Below are positions 43,265 through 52,765 of a DNA stretch of 64,000 bases, one piece after another. Source of the stretch: Kiritimatiellia bacterium (lineage in GTDB: Bacteria; Verrucomicrobiota; Kiritimatiellia; PWTM01). Under the pieces are notes generated by a model. That model was not told the DNA's origin. It ran no database searches and saw only the letters and a list, made by a program, of their open reading frames with translations. Where the stretch lies: NCBI GenBank assembly GCA_026417735.1, contig JAOACR010000007.1, positions 62,001 through 126,000 on the forward strand, read 5' to 3'. Each line of letters begins with the position of its first letter. The stretch's first letter is position 1. A program made the translations under genes and the position numbers.

Positions 43265-46159
43265 ATGGTTGAGACCGCGAGTTTGAACGTGAAAGGAGGG
43301 AGGAGCGCCGCACAGCCGCTCATTGGGGGGTGCAGGGGTCTTTGGTGGTGCCTGGCGGTGCTGCTGAGCGCAACCACATCGCTCTCCATGCGCTCCGATG
43401 AGCAGATCCCGGCGCAGTTTCAGCTGCGTTCCATCACTGTTGCGGTGGACGACAACTATCCCCCCTTCATTTTCCGCGATTCGAGCGGCGCACTGCGCGG
43501 CTATCTCCCGGAGCTGTGGGCGTTGTGGTCGCAAAAGACGTCCATTGAGGCGCGGCTCCTGGCAACGAACTGGGCGACGGCTCGGCAGCTGCTGCTGGGC
43601 GGCAAGGCGGACGTGATTGACACGATCTTTGAAACACCAGAGCGCCGCCAACTGTATGAGTTTCTGCCGCCATATACAGAGATCGAGGTGCCACTGTTTG
43701 TTCACCGCGACATCGGCGGGGTGGCCGGCCCGGCGGACCTCCGTGGTTTCGTGGTTGCCGCGAAAGCGGGCGATGCGGCGGTGGATTGGCTGCGCGAGCA
43801 CGGCGTGACGCGCATAGAGCTGTATCCGAGCTACGAGGCGGTGCTCGCGGCGGCGACGGCAGGCGTGGTCCGCGTGTTCACGGTCGACCGGCCACCGGCG
43901 ATGTTTTACCTCTTCCGATGGGGATACGCGGACCATTTCCGCATCGGCTTCATGATGTATACCGGCCGGTTTCACCGCGCGGTTCGCAAGGGGGAGGAAG
44001 GCCTGGCCGCGGTTGTGGCGGCGGGGTTCGACCGGATCTCTCGCGCGGAGGATGCGGCGCTGCGAAGCCGATGGTTCGGGCGGCCACTGTTGCACGCCCA
44101 CTGGGTGCAGATGGTGGTGTCGGTATTGGCGACGACCCTGATCCTGGGGGGCGGAGCGATCGCCGCGATCGCGGTCTTGCGGCGGCTGGTGCGCGAGCGC
44201 ACGCGCGCGCTGGAGGAAGCCGTGCGGCTACGCGAAGCCACCGCGGAACGACTGCGGGGCACGCTCGAGGCCGTACCGGTCGGCATCGGCGTGGTCCGTC
44301 GGCGCGTCGTCCAGGACGTCAACGAACGGCTCTGCGAAATGACGGGCTATTCGCGTGACCAGCTGATCGGGCGCAGCACGAGAATCCTGTATCCGGACGA
44401 CGCGGAGTTCGAGCGCGTTGGCCGGGTGCACTACCTGGAGCTTCGCCAAACTGGCCGGACGACGCTGGAGACGCGCTGGCAGCGGGCGGACGGCCAGCTG
44501 CGCGACATCTGGCTGAGTTCGGTGATGCTGCGCCCCGCATCGGAAGAGGCGGAGGTTCTTTTCACCGCGCTCGACATCACGGAGCGCAAACGGATGGAAG
44601 CAGAGCTGAAGTCACGCGAGGCGGAACTGTCCGCGCTGGTCCGGAATCTGCCCGGCGTCGTGTACCGCGGCCGTCCCGACCGCCCAGGTATGCTGAAATT
44701 TGTCAGCGAGGGCGTGCGGGCGCTGGTGGGGTTGCCGGCCACCGAGTTTCTGCCGCCGGCCAGCCGTGTGCTGGATGCGATGATCGAGGCAACCAGCCGG
44801 GCGGCGGTGGAACGCGAGCGGGAGGCGACGATTCGTGAGCGCGGTGCCTGGGAGGGCGAGTATCCGATTCGGACGGCGGCGGGTGAAACCCGTTGGGTAT
44901 GGGAACGGGTGGTGCGGCTGGAAGGGGGGGAGCCGGACGAATGGCAGGGTTATCTGGCGGACATCACCTCCCTCAAGCGGGCGAACGAGCGGCTGGTGGA
45001 GCTGGAACGCGATCTGCAGCAGGCGCAGAAGCTGGAGAGTCTGGGGCTGCTAGCGGGTGGCATCGCGCATGACTTCAACAACCTGCTCACTGCGGTGCTC
45101 GGGCACATCTCGCTGGCCGCCGATGGCCTGGCCGCCGATTCTGCTGCACGTGCCGACCTGTTCGCGGCCGAGCGGGCGGTGCGTCAGGCAACCGAACTCA
45201 CCCAGCGATTGCTTGCGTATGCCGGCCGCGCGCAGATTGCGCCTCGCCAGGTGAACCTGTCCGAGCTGGTGCTCGCAATGCAACCGATGCTCCGGGTGTC
45301 GGTACCCCGCAAGATTGAGCTGCACTTCCATTGCCCTCCCGATCTGCCTCCGATTCGAGGCGATCCCGCGCAGATCCAGCAGGTGGTGATGAACCTCGTC
45401 ATCAATGCGGCGGAAGCGATCGGCGAGCGAACCGGTCTGATCTCCATCTCCACCGAGGTCCGCACGTTCGACCGCAAGGAGTTGCGGTCCTACCGGCTGC
45501 AGGAGGACCGGCCGGAGGGCCGATACGTCGTACTGGAGGTGGCGGACACCGGCTGCGGTCTTTCGCCCGCCCAGCTCACACGCATTTTCGAGCCATTCTT
45601 CTCGACCAAGATGCTGGGACGCGGCCTGGGGCTCAGCTGTGTGCTGGGCATCGTGCGCTCGCATCGCGGCATGATCGGTGTGGAGAGCGAGCCGGGCCTC
45701 GGCTCGATTTTCCGCGTGCTGTTCCCGGTTCAGACCGAGCCCGCCCCGCCGCTGGGGGAAGAGCCTGTGGGCGCCACCTCGGACTGGACCGGACAAGGGA
45801 CGGTGCTGCTGGTGGACGACGAAGACATTGTGCGCTCCGTCACCTCGCGGCTGCTGACGCGGTTGGGGTTTCAGGTGATCGCCGCGGCGGATGGCCGCGA
45901 GGCGATCAGCGTCTTCCGTGCGCACCACGATCGGCTGACGGCGGTGATCCTTGATCTGACGATGCCGCATCTGGACGGCGCGGAGACGTGCCGCCAGCTG
46001 CGTGCGATCAGCGCGCGCGTGCCCGTGGTGCTGGCCAGCGGCTATGACGAGCACGACGTCGCGCGGCGCTATGCGGACGCTGGCTTCGCCGCTTTTGTGC
46101 AAAAGCCGTTCAGCCTCGAGGGGCTGCGTCGCGCGTTGCGTTCAGTTGTCGGCGGCTGA
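43265..46159 (+). CDS. hybrid histidine kinase with periplasmic SBP_bac_3 sensor
   Basis: 964 residues from ATG 43265. After an N-terminal hydrophobic segment (about 25-40) comes a substrate-binding-protein-type sensor (about 50-275: ITVAVDDNYPPFIFRDSSG, YEFLPPYTEIEVPLFVHR), a membrane helix (about 285-310), two PAS domains, HisKA with His602 in GGIAHDFNNLL, HATPase_c (NLVINAAEAIGE, DTGCGL, GRGLGLSCVLGIV) and a receiver with Asp897 in ILDLTMPHLDG. It should detect a small periplasmic ligand such as an amino acid. No response regulator is adjacent. Confidence 0.95.
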   Translation: MVETASLNVKGGRSAAQPLIGGCRGLWWCLAVLLSATTSLSMRSDEQIPAQFQLRSITVAVDDNYPPFIFRDSSGALRGYLPELWALWSQKTSIEARLLATNWATARQLLLGGKADVIDTIFETPERRQLYEFLPPYTEIEVPLFVHRDIGGVAGPADLRGFVVAAKAGDAAVDWLREHGVTRIELYPSYEAVLAAATAGVVRVFTVDRPPAMFYLFRWGYADHFRIGFMMYTGRFHRAVRKGEEGLAAVVAAGFDRISRAEDAALRSRWFGRPLLHAHWVQMVVSVLATTLILGGGAIAAIAVLRRLVRERTRALEEAVRLREATAERLRGTLEAVPVGIGVVRRRVVQDVNERLCEMTGYSRDQLIGRSTRILYPDDAEFERVGRVHYLELRQTGRTTLETRWQRADGQLRDIWLSSVMLRPASEEAEVLFTALDITERKRMEAELKSREAELSALVRNLPGVVYRGRPDRPGMLKFVSEGVRALVGLPATEFLPPASRVLDAMIEATSRAAVEREREATIRERGAWEGEYPIRTAAGETRWVWERVVRLEGGEPDEWQGYLADITSLKRANERLVELERDLQQAQKLESLGLLAGGIAHDFNNLLTAVLGHISLAADGLAADSAARADLFAAERAVRQATELTQRLLAYAGRAQIAPRQVNLSELVLAMQPMLRVSVPRKIELHFHCPPDLPPIRGDPAQIQQVVMNLVINAAEAIGERTGLISISTEVRTFDRKELRSYRLQEDRPEGRYVVLEVADTGCGLSPAQLTRIFEPFFSTKMLGRGLGLSCVLGIVRSHRGMIGVESEPGLGSIFRVLFPVQTEPAPPLGEEPVGATSDWTGQGTVLLVDDEDIVRSVTSRLLTRLGFQVIAAADGREAISVFRAHHDRLTAVILDLTMPHLDGAETCRQLRAISARVPVVLASGYDEHDVARRYADAGFAAFVQKPFSLEGLRRALRSVVGG

Positions 46160-46219
46160 ACGCAACGACGCCGCGGTGGCAGTCGTCCCGCCCACATCCC
46201 CGGTGTACGCTCGTGGACC

Positions 46220-47110
46220 ATGGCAGAGCCACTTTACCCACTTCGGCGTTTCGCGCTGGTCAGCGACATCCACTACTGCGAGACCGACGATCGCCTCGGG
46301 CGTCACTACCGGCAGGCGCCCTCGATGCTGGCGGCGGTAGTACGCCGCGCCCGAGAGTTCGGCGCCTGCGCGATCATCGAGCTTGGCGATTTGAAAGATC
46401 TGGACGAGTGCGGGCCACCGGACCGGGCGCGGTCCGCTGCGGAGGTCGCACGCGTGGAGGCAATCCTCCAGGGGGCGGGGCTGCCTGCGCTGCACGTGGT
46501 CGGCAACCACGACGTGGACTGTTTCACGAAGGATGAGTTTCTTGCGCTGATCCGTCAGCCCGCGGGCGCACCGCCCGGCGCTGGCGCGTTCGCGCTCGAG
46601 CTGTGCGGGTGGCGGTGGCTCGTGCTCGACGCGAACTTCCGTCCCGACGGGACGCCGTTGAGAGACGGTCATCTGAACTGGACCGATCCGACGATTCCGG
46701 GGTGGCAGATGGAGTGGCTCGAGCGGGAACTCGCGGGAGGGCGCGGGCTGGCGCTCATCGCGGTGCACCAGGTGCTCGACCTCGATCCGCCGGATCCCTT
46801 CGCCGTGCGCAACAGTGCGCAGGTGCGTCGACTCATCGCGACGAGTGGCCGACCGGTGCTTGTCGTCCAAGGGCATCGTCATGAACCGAACGTACGGCGC
46901 ATCGGCCGCGCACTGTACTACACGGTGGCGGGGCTCGTGGACAGCGCGCCCGAGGAGCCCTCTTGGGCGCTCCTTGAAGTCGGTGCGCACCTCTGCCGCA
47001 TTCGCGGGTTCGGCGCTGCGCTGGATGCGGAGCTGGTGGTGGACGACACTTCCGAAGCCGGCACAGAGGGCGAACCGCCCGGCCCCGTCAGGCCGCCAGC
47101 GCCCCGGTGA
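46220..47110 (+). CDS. calcineurin-like metallophosphoesterase
   Basis: 296 residues. The five metal-binding motifs are present: LVSDIHYCETDD, IIELGDLKD, VVGNHDVDCF, IAVHQVLD and VVQGHRHEPNV. The overall layout resembles secreted or cytoplasmic alkaline-phosphatase-type members that act on phosphodiesters or alkyl phosphates; there is no signal peptide. It follows the kinase gene by 60 bases. The last bases overlap the convergent small gene by 23. Substrate unknown. Confidence 0.9.
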   Translation: MAEPLYPLRRFALVSDIHYCETDDRLGRHYRQAPSMLAAVVRRAREFGACAIIELGDLKDLDECGPPDRARSAAEVARVEAILQGAGLPALHVVGNHDVDCFTKDEFLALIRQPAGAPPGAGAFALELCGWRWLVLDANFRPDGTPLRDGHLNWTDPTIPGWQMEWLERELAGGRGLALIAVHQVLDLDPPDPFAVRNSAQVRRLIATSGRPVLVVQGHRHEPNVRRIGRALYYTVAGLVDSAPEEPSWALLEVGAHLCRIRGFGAALDAELVVDDTSEAGTEGEPPGPVRPPAPR

Positions 47111-47462
47111 GGAACGCGATAAGAATTCCCGCCAGCAATGCCGCCAGCGTGATCAGCGCGGCCAGCACGTGGCGGCGCGCGCGATCGGCGCGCTGGCCGC
47201 GGTGCAGTGCGATGCCGAGGCCGGTCAGCGTCGCGGCGAGCACCCAAATCAGCAGAAATGCGGTGACGTTCTTCGGATAGTGTGCGGCGCGGGTCGCGCC
47301 GGGCGAACCGGAGCCCCGCGCCGCCGCCGGACCGACGAGCGGCAACGCCATGCACAGCACCAAAAACACCACACCCGCGGCGGTCGCGATGGCGTCCGCG
47401 CACCGGCGCGACCGCCACCACGGCGGCGGCGCAAGCGACGAGGTTGATTCGTTCGGGTGCAT
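47088..47462 (-). CDS. small membrane protein, function unknown
   Basis: 124 residues if translation starts at ATG 47462; ATG 47504 is also in frame. Three hydrophobic segments (about 24-43, 60-77 and 98-118) make it an integral membrane protein. It is 48 bases or less downstream of the GT39-like gene on the same strand and may belong to the same transcript. No family recognised. Confidence 0.6.
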   Translation of the reverse strand: MHPNESTSSLAPPPWWRSRRCADAIATAAGVVFLVLCMALPLVGPAAARGSGSPGATRAAHYPKNVTAFLLIWVLAATLTGLGIALHRGQRADRARRHVLAALITLAALLAGILIAFLTGALAA

Positions 47463-47510
47463 ACCGCCGTGATCATCGCCGAAACGGCGGTGCGCCGCAA
47501 ACAATACGCC

Positions 47511-49733
47511 TCAACGCTTGGCGGCTTGGCGGGCACGCACCGCGATCCATTCGATCTCGATGCCGTGTCCCGGCATCTCCGGCCGCACCTCGAGGTGGAG
47601 CCGCGCAACTGGCCCGTCCGGATCTGCCGGCGCGGCGCGGGCGTCGCTGATCCGAAATGCGCGGTCACAGGGAGCGCGCAGCTCCACCGAGTGCGAGCCC
47701 GAGCTGACCCGCAGGCCGATGGAACGAGCGCGGTCCAGTCGAGTCCCTCGCCAGCGCAGTTGAAGGTCCGCACCGTCGGGGCCGACCAGGTCCGCGGGGA
47801 CACGCACCTCGGCCCGTCCGAAGACTCGGGGGCAGCTCTGGCCATACGGCGGTAGAAGAAATCCCTCACCGAGCGTTGCGCCACACCACGGTTCGGCGGT
47901 CGGGTCAAAGTCGAGCAGCACGGGTTCGGCGGCGCGGTAGAGCCGGATGCCGGGCACCGCCGGCACACCGGCCGGCGCGCTGAGCACCACCTCGAGCAGG
48001 CCGGTGTGAGTACCCAGCGCGAAAAAGTTCGCTCCCCGGACCGCGGCGCGGTCCGCCAGCACTTCCGTGCTCGCGGGGGAGGGGCGCCGCCGGAGCATCA
48101 GTCGCGCACCGGCCCCCACCGCGCGGGCGTCGAGTTCCAGGCGCATCCCCGGCTCCGGCACATACACCTCCAACACGGTGCCGGTGGAAGACCAAGGCCG
48201 GAGGCGCCAGAAATCCACGCGCGCCGGCGTCAGCGAAAAGTCGGCCAGATCCAGCGGCTCGACGCCGGCGGGAATGACGTCGAAGGCGCGGCGCACCGCC
48301 GCCCATTCGATGTCGCGCCGGCCGCCGGAACGGACCTCCGCGCACCAAACCGGCCGGCCGGACGCAAACTCCGGCGCGAGGCGTTCGCGCAAACTATCGG
48401 ATGGATCATGCGCGTTCGCGGCCCAGTGCCAGGAGGCGGGGTACGCGTCGAGGTGATTGAACCATCGGATGATCTCGCAAAAGTGTCGGCGCGCAAGAAC
48501 CTTGGTGCCGGCGGGGATCCGCGCGGCCACTTCCCGGGCGAGCGCTCGGGCGTCTTGGACCGTGAATCGGCGCTCGGTGGGGCGGAGCGACAGGAGCCAG
48601 ACCGCGCCGAGCGCGCAGGCAACCGTCGCCACCACCGCGGCCGTTCGTTCGCCCCATGGTGATCGACGCAGCAGCGCGCCGAGCGCAGCGGTCACGCCGA
48701 TGCCTCCCAACGCCGACCCAAACACGACGGCGATCCAGAGGTACCGTGGAACGAACGTCCAGTAGAAGCAATAGAACAGCGTGTAGATCGCTGTTGGTGC
48801 GGCCAGCATCACTGCGGCCGGGCTGTTCCGTTCGCGGACCACCGTAACCAGTCCCAACACCAGCGGCGCACTGAACAGCAGCGCGGCGCGCGGCCATTGG
48901 GTCAGATACTCCAACACCTGCGGTGCGACCTCGCCGAATGCGACCCAGTGCAGCCCGGGAAGCCAGCGCTGTTCCGCGAGCGCCTGTGGAGGCAGCAGGC
49001 CCCCGCCGCCCCGTCGCAACAGACCCTGTGCGAGCAGTGGTGCGGCCCCGAGAAGCGCGCCGGCCAGTGCGAGCGCGACCGCGCGTCCCGCTGCCGCACC
49101 GACCCGCCGTGCGCGCGTGAGCACCAGCCCCCCCAGCGGAACGCCCGCCAGCAGTGCGGGCTCGCGCACACTGAACGCGAGTCCGAACAACGTACCCGCG
49201 GTGATCGCCCGTGTACCGCGCCAGCGCTCACGAGGCAGCTCGGCGGCCGCCAGGCCCATCGCGCCGAGCAGCAACAGATGGGAGAGCGGGTCGCGGTACG
49301 GGTTGGTCATCGCCTGGATCAACCAGGGGTCGAACGTCGCGAGAATCAGAACCGCGAACGCCGCCGCCGCGGCTCGACGAGCCGGCGGACCCGGCGTGAG
49401 CATCGCGGCGAGTATGCCCGCGCCGGCGATCACGCCCGCGATCAACGGGAGGTTGCTGAAGAAGATCCCGTAGGGGCCGGTCAGCGGGAGGATCAGGCGC
49501 AAAAACAGGGGATATCCGCAGGCGTGGCGGCTGGTGAAAAACTCCCTCCCGAGCTCCCGCGCGAAGACCAACCAGTTGACGGGGTCCGACCAGGCGCGGA
49601 TCGAGTGATGCCGCAGCACCATCACCGTCAGCGCGCCGAGCACCAGTGCGCTACCGGCCAGCGCGCAGACCGCCTGTGCGCGACCGGAGCGCGGATCCCT
49701 CGCACTTGCGCCTGTATGGAACGGCGTGCTCAA
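47511..49733 (-). CDS. GT39-like multi-pass membrane protein with C-terminal beta domain
   Basis: 740 residues. The N-terminal 400 have about ten to eleven membrane helices and an early acidic residue in WSDPVNWLVFAREL, in the position of the catalytic Asp of protein-mannosyltransferase-like (PMT_2/ArnT) enzymes, plus AMTNPYRDPLSHLLLLG. The C-terminal 330 residues are soluble, beta-rich and probably periplasmic (VEVVLSAPAGVPAVPGIRLY-type strands). It may transfer a lipid-linked sugar; the lack of a clear DxD pattern leaves this open. Confidence 0.75.
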   Translation of the reverse strand: MSTPFHTGASARDPRSGRAQAVCALAGSALVLGALTVMVLRHHSIRAWSDPVNWLVFARELGREFFTSRHACGYPLFLRLILPLTGPYGIFFSNLPLIAGVIAGAGILAAMLTPGPPARRAAAAAFAVLILATFDPWLIQAMTNPYRDPLSHLLLLGAMGLAAAELPRERWRGTRAITAGTLFGLAFSVREPALLAGVPLGGLVLTRARRVGAAAGRAVALALAGALLGAAPLLAQGLLRRGGGGLLPPQALAEQRWLPGLHWVAFGEVAPQVLEYLTQWPRAALLFSAPLVLGLVTVVRERNSPAAVMLAAPTAIYTLFYCFYWTFVPRYLWIAVVFGSALGGIGVTAALGALLRRSPWGERTAAVVATVACALGAVWLLSLRPTERRFTVQDARALAREVAARIPAGTKVLARRHFCEIIRWFNHLDAYPASWHWAANAHDPSDSLRERLAPEFASGRPVWCAEVRSGGRRDIEWAAVRRAFDVIPAGVEPLDLADFSLTPARVDFWRLRPWSSTGTVLEVYVPEPGMRLELDARAVGAGARLMLRRRPSPASTEVLADRAAVRGANFFALGTHTGLLEVVLSAPAGVPAVPGIRLYRAAEPVLLDFDPTAEPWCGATLGEGFLLPPYGQSCPRVFGRAEVRVPADLVGPDGADLQLRWRGTRLDRARSIGLRVSSGSHSVELRAPCDRAFRISDARAAPADPDGPVARLHLEVRPEMPGHGIEIEWIAVRARQAAKR

Positions 49734-49768
49734 GCGGCCCTATGGAAACCACGGGACCGGTTGAGTGG

Positions 49769-50362
49769 TCAACGCCGACGTTCCCGGAACGGCCGCAGCG
49801 GCTCGGTCGCCGCGTCCGCGGGCCGGGCCGCTTCCTTCATTAAGCGTTCCAGCTGGGGTTCAATGTCCTTTGGCTGGCACTTTTCAAGCAGGATGCGGCC
49901 CTGCTCGTCGGTAACGCGAATCGCCCAGCCGTAGGCTTTCTCGCGCAGCTCACCGGATCCCGGCCCGCTGCGATTCCACTCAATCCGCCGCAGCGTCACC
50001 GGCTCGGTCTCGAAGGTGGCAGGTGTGGCGCCGGCCAGCACGATTTCCTCCTCCTTCATCACGCCCGGGCGCAGGCTGCCGGTCGCACCCTGGATCACCA
50101 CGAGGTACCGCACGCGGAGATTCTCCGGCACGTCCGGCGCCAGGCGCTGGATTTCGAAGCGGTACACGACCTCGTCCTCATCCACGCGGCCCGAGACCTG
50201 CGCGAGCTGCTGGGAGGGCCCCTTGCGGCTGGCGATCGTCTTGCGCGTTGCGCTCACGCGCACTTTTTCGAGCGCAGGGGCGGCGCGCGCGGACGTCGCT
50301 ATGGCGACGCCCAGCAGCAGCAGCGTGGTGAGCGTCGTGCGGATCAGCGCTCCACGGTTCAT
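49769..50362 (-). CDS. secreted protein, function unknown
   Basis: 197 residues from ATG 50362, with AAGGAG six bases upstream. A signal peptide covers about residues 1-28 (hydrophobic run TTLLLLGVAIATSARA). The mature domain is beta-rich (VVYRFEIQRLAP, LRVRYLVVIQGATG) and ends in a charged, helical tail. It starts 34 bases after the TonB gene on the same strand, so it may act in the periplasm with it. No family recognised. Confidence 0.75.
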   Translation of the reverse strand: MNRGALIRTTLTTLLLLGVAIATSARAAPALEKVRVSATRKTIASRKGPSQQLAQVSGRVDEDEVVYRFEIQRLAPDVPENLRVRYLVVIQGATGSLRPGVMKEEEIVLAGATPATFETEPVTLRRIEWNRSGPGSGELREKAYGWAIRVTDEQGRILLEKCQPKDIEPQLERLMKEAARPADAATEPLRPFRERRR

Positions 50363-50395
50363 CACTATCTCCTTACGTCCGTTCCGGCCGCCGCG

Positions 50396-51199
50396 TTACA
50401 GCAGCGGCAATGGCGGGCGGGCGTTCGCGCTTCGGGATTCCACCAGTCGGAAGCTCACCGGAATCCGGTAGGTTGCCGGTCCGGAGCCTGGGAACGGCGC
50501 TGCGCGCCGCACCGCGGCCAACGCGGCGGCGACCAGCCGCGGGATGTCGCCGGCGCCCTCGAGCGATTCGATCGAGCCGTCTTCGCGCAGCCGCAGCACG
50601 ATCCAGACGCGCCCTTCCTCGCCGCGGATCCGCGAGGCCTCGGGGTAGCGAAGCGCCCGCATGATCGCTTCTCGCACCGCCTGCCAGCGCGGAGACTCCG
50701 GCGGCACGCTCGGTGGCTGCTCGGCGGGCGGCGGCTCGAGCGCGGCCAGCAGCTCCTCGAGCGCCCGATCGAGGTCCGGCGCAGGTTCCGCGCTCGAGCG
50801 TGGCCATTCAACCGCGGCGATCTCGATTGCGGGCAGCTCCGGAATCGGCAGCGGCTCCGGAGCCGAGATCGATCGCGGCGGCAGCTCGGGCAGCGGAGGC
50901 GGGGGCGGCTCGCGCGGTGGCGAGCTCACCCACCGGCCGACGTCCACCGCCACCACCACAGGTCGATCGCCGTTCGTCGCCGGCCGCCGCACGACGACCA
51001 CATTCCCCAGCACCGCGAGCAGCGCGCCATGGATCGCCAACGATGCGATCGCGGCGTACTTCTGCAGTGGCGGCTGCTGGCGCCGCAGTCGCCAGGCCGC
51101 CGCGCTCGCGCCCGTTCGCGCCGGCAACCGGCGCGCTCGCAGAACCGGCGGCCGGCGCATTCCGCGCGTCGCCGTGCGGATGAGCGTTGTGCGGCTCAT
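50396..51199 (-). CDS. TonB-family energy transducer
   Basis: 267 residues. A basic cytoplasmic N-terminus of about 45 residues precedes the membrane anchor (AAIASLAIHGALLAVLG), then a Pro/Glu-rich periplasmic spacer (about 95-160, with PPPPPLPELPP) and the TonB C-terminal domain (YPEASRIRGEEGRVWIVLRLREDGSIE in part, ALAAVRRAAPFP, YRIPVSFRLV). It transmits proton-motive force to outer-membrane receptors. No ExbBD lies beside it; those at 2132-3225 or others elsewhere could serve. Confidence 0.9.
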   Translation of the reverse strand: MSRTTLIRTATRGMRRPPVLRARRLPARTGASAAAWRLRRQQPPLQKYAAIASLAIHGALLAVLGNVVVVRRPATNGDRPVVVAVDVGRWVSSPPREPPPPPLPELPPRSISAPEPLPIPELPAIEIAAVEWPRSSAEPAPDLDRALEELLAALEPPPAEQPPSVPPESPRWQAVREAIMRALRYPEASRIRGEEGRVWIVLRLREDGSIESLEGAGDIPRLVAAALAAVRRAAPFPGSGPATYRIPVSFRLVESRSANARPPLPLL

Positions 51200-51251
51200 G
51201 TCCCGGTCATCTTCCGTTTCGACCGCTCCGCTGGACGGGACTCGCTGCAGA

Positions 51252-51281
51252 TTTACAGGTACCCGCCGCAGTCTGTAGCAT
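51252..51281 (+). promoter_or_regulatory. weak candidate promoter of the HExxH metallopeptidase
   Basis: TTTACA near 51252-51257 (five of six to consensus), an 18-base spacer and TAGCAT at about 51276-51281, 25 bases before ATG 51306. By eye only. Confidence 0.3.
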
Positions 51282-51305
51282 ACGCTGTTCGGGCTGGGCT
51301 CGCGA

Positions 51306-52688
51306 ATGAACCGCTTGTTCGCATGGATGTTGACCGCCGCCGCGGGCAGTCATTGGGTGAGTGCAGAAGTTCGGCCCTGGCTGGATTTCGAGGGTTCCGA
51401 TGCCGGCGCCGCGTGGAGGGCCGGGCGCGGCGCGTCGGTTCAGGTGGTGGAGGCGGTTGCGCCGGCGGGCGGCGGGGGGCCGGCGCCGCGGCCGGAGGGC
51501 CATGCGCTGCGCATCAGTGCGGGGGCCGGCGGCGGTGTGCTGCTGAGCCAGGTACCGGACGGCCTTGCGCAGGCCTGCGCGATTCGTCTGTGGCTGCGGC
51601 GCATCGGGGGCCAGGGGGCGACGCCCGCCGAAATCGAAGTGCAGTTCATCGAGCCGGACGGCCGCTCGCGGTTCTGGCGCAAAGTGACGTTGAGCAACTC
51701 CGAGTGGGAGGCGTTCGAATTGCCGCTGCGCTTCTTCCGCACGACCGGCGCACGGCTGCCCGAATGGCGGCAGGTGCGCCATTTCAGCCTGTACGCTCGG
51801 CAGGCGGTGACCGCGGAGCTCGACGCGGTGACGGTGGTGTGCGCGGAGGGCTGCGGACCGGACATCTCGTTGCAGGAGCTGCGCGAGATCGCCTTCCCCG
51901 GCGCCCCGACCGGTACGGTGCGGCTGGTGCGGGATGCGGAGTCCGCCGTGATGACCGACTGCGCGGAGCTCGACCTGGCGGCGATCCGTACGGTGATGGG
52001 GCAACTGACTCGGGAACTGCGGAGGCTGCTGCCGTTTCTGCCGGCGCCGGCGCGGCCGCCGGTGCTGCTGGTGTTCGCGGACCGCGCACAGTACCGGAAG
52101 TTTCCCGGCCAGCTCGCACAGCGCATGGGGGCGATTGCGGCGGAGCCGACCACGGATGGGTACACCGTCGCCGGCGTGGCGACATCGTTTTGGGACCCGC
52201 AGAAAGGGTCCCTGCGCCCCGTCTACTTCCACGAGTTCACGCACGCGTGGCTCGCGCAGGCGGGCGGACTGGCCTGTGAGGGGCATTGGTTACACGAGGC
52301 GGTCGCCAGCTACCTCCAGTTGAAGCTGTTCCCACAGCCGAACTTCGATGCGCTGGTGCGCAGCGCGTTGGCTTCGAACGCGGCCCGGCCGCTTCGGGAA
52401 CTGTGCTCGGCGCGTCCGGTGAACGTTCGCGACTACTGGCAGCTGGTGACCGTTTTCCGGATGCTGAAGGAGCGCCCGCCCTATGCGGAGCGGTTGCCGA
52501 GGCTGTTTGAGGCGGTCCGGGCGCACAGCAGTTTTGATCTGGGGCTGTACGTCGAGGAGGCGTTCGGTGTGGACTTGGACCGGCTGGAGGCCGACTGGCG
52601 CACGTTCTGCGAGGCGACCTGGCCGGCGGCCCCGGCACCCGCCCCCGTGGACAGCCAGGCGACGTCCACCGCGCCACCGAACGGCTGA
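51306..52688 (+). CDS. secreted gluzincin-type metallopeptidase-like protein
   Basis: 460 residues with a signal peptide (MNRLFAWMLTAAAGSHWVSA). Residues 25-190 form a carbohydrate-binding-like beta-sandwich (WLDFEGSDAGAAW, IRLWLRRIGG, FFRTTGARLPEWRQVRHFSLYA in part). The peptidase-like domain carries HEFTH (His309, His313) and a third ligand in WLHEAVASY (Glu331), the HExxH...E arrangement of gluzincins; DUF1570-type proteins of PVC bacteria look like this. It lies divergent from tonB. Peptide or glycoprotein substrate unknown. Confidence 0.82.
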   Translation: MNRLFAWMLTAAAGSHWVSAEVRPWLDFEGSDAGAAWRAGRGASVQVVEAVAPAGGGGPAPRPEGHALRISAGAGGGVLLSQVPDGLAQACAIRLWLRRIGGQGATPAEIEVQFIEPDGRSRFWRKVTLSNSEWEAFELPLRFFRTTGARLPEWRQVRHFSLYARQAVTAELDAVTVVCAEGCGPDISLQELREIAFPGAPTGTVRLVRDAESAVMTDCAELDLAAIRTVMGQLTRELRRLLPFLPAPARPPVLLVFADRAQYRKFPGQLAQRMGAIAAEPTTDGYTVAGVATSFWDPQKGSLRPVYFHEFTHAWLAQAGGLACEGHWLHEAVASYLQLKLFPQPNFDALVRSALASNAARPLRELCSARPVNVRDYWQLVTVFRMLKERPPYAERLPRLFEAVRAHSSFDLGLYVEEAFGVDLDRLEADWRTFCEATWPAAPAPAPVDSQATSTAPPNG

Positions 52689-52700
52689 GCGCAAGGCGCC

Positions 52701-52745
52701 TCCAACGCTGGGACGTCTCCGGCCGATGCGCTTCCAACGCTTGGA
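52701..52745. repeat. bipartite palindrome element, copy B
   Basis: TCCAACGCTGGGA at 52701-52713 (one mismatch) and TCCAACGCTTGGA at 52733-52745 (perfect arms), starts 32 bases apart exactly as in copy A at 20663-20707. The 19-base interiors share scattered positions, including a central CGGC. It fills the gap between two convergent genes. Confidence 0.6.
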
Positions 52746-52765
52746 CCGCCAGCGCGGGTCGGCCC

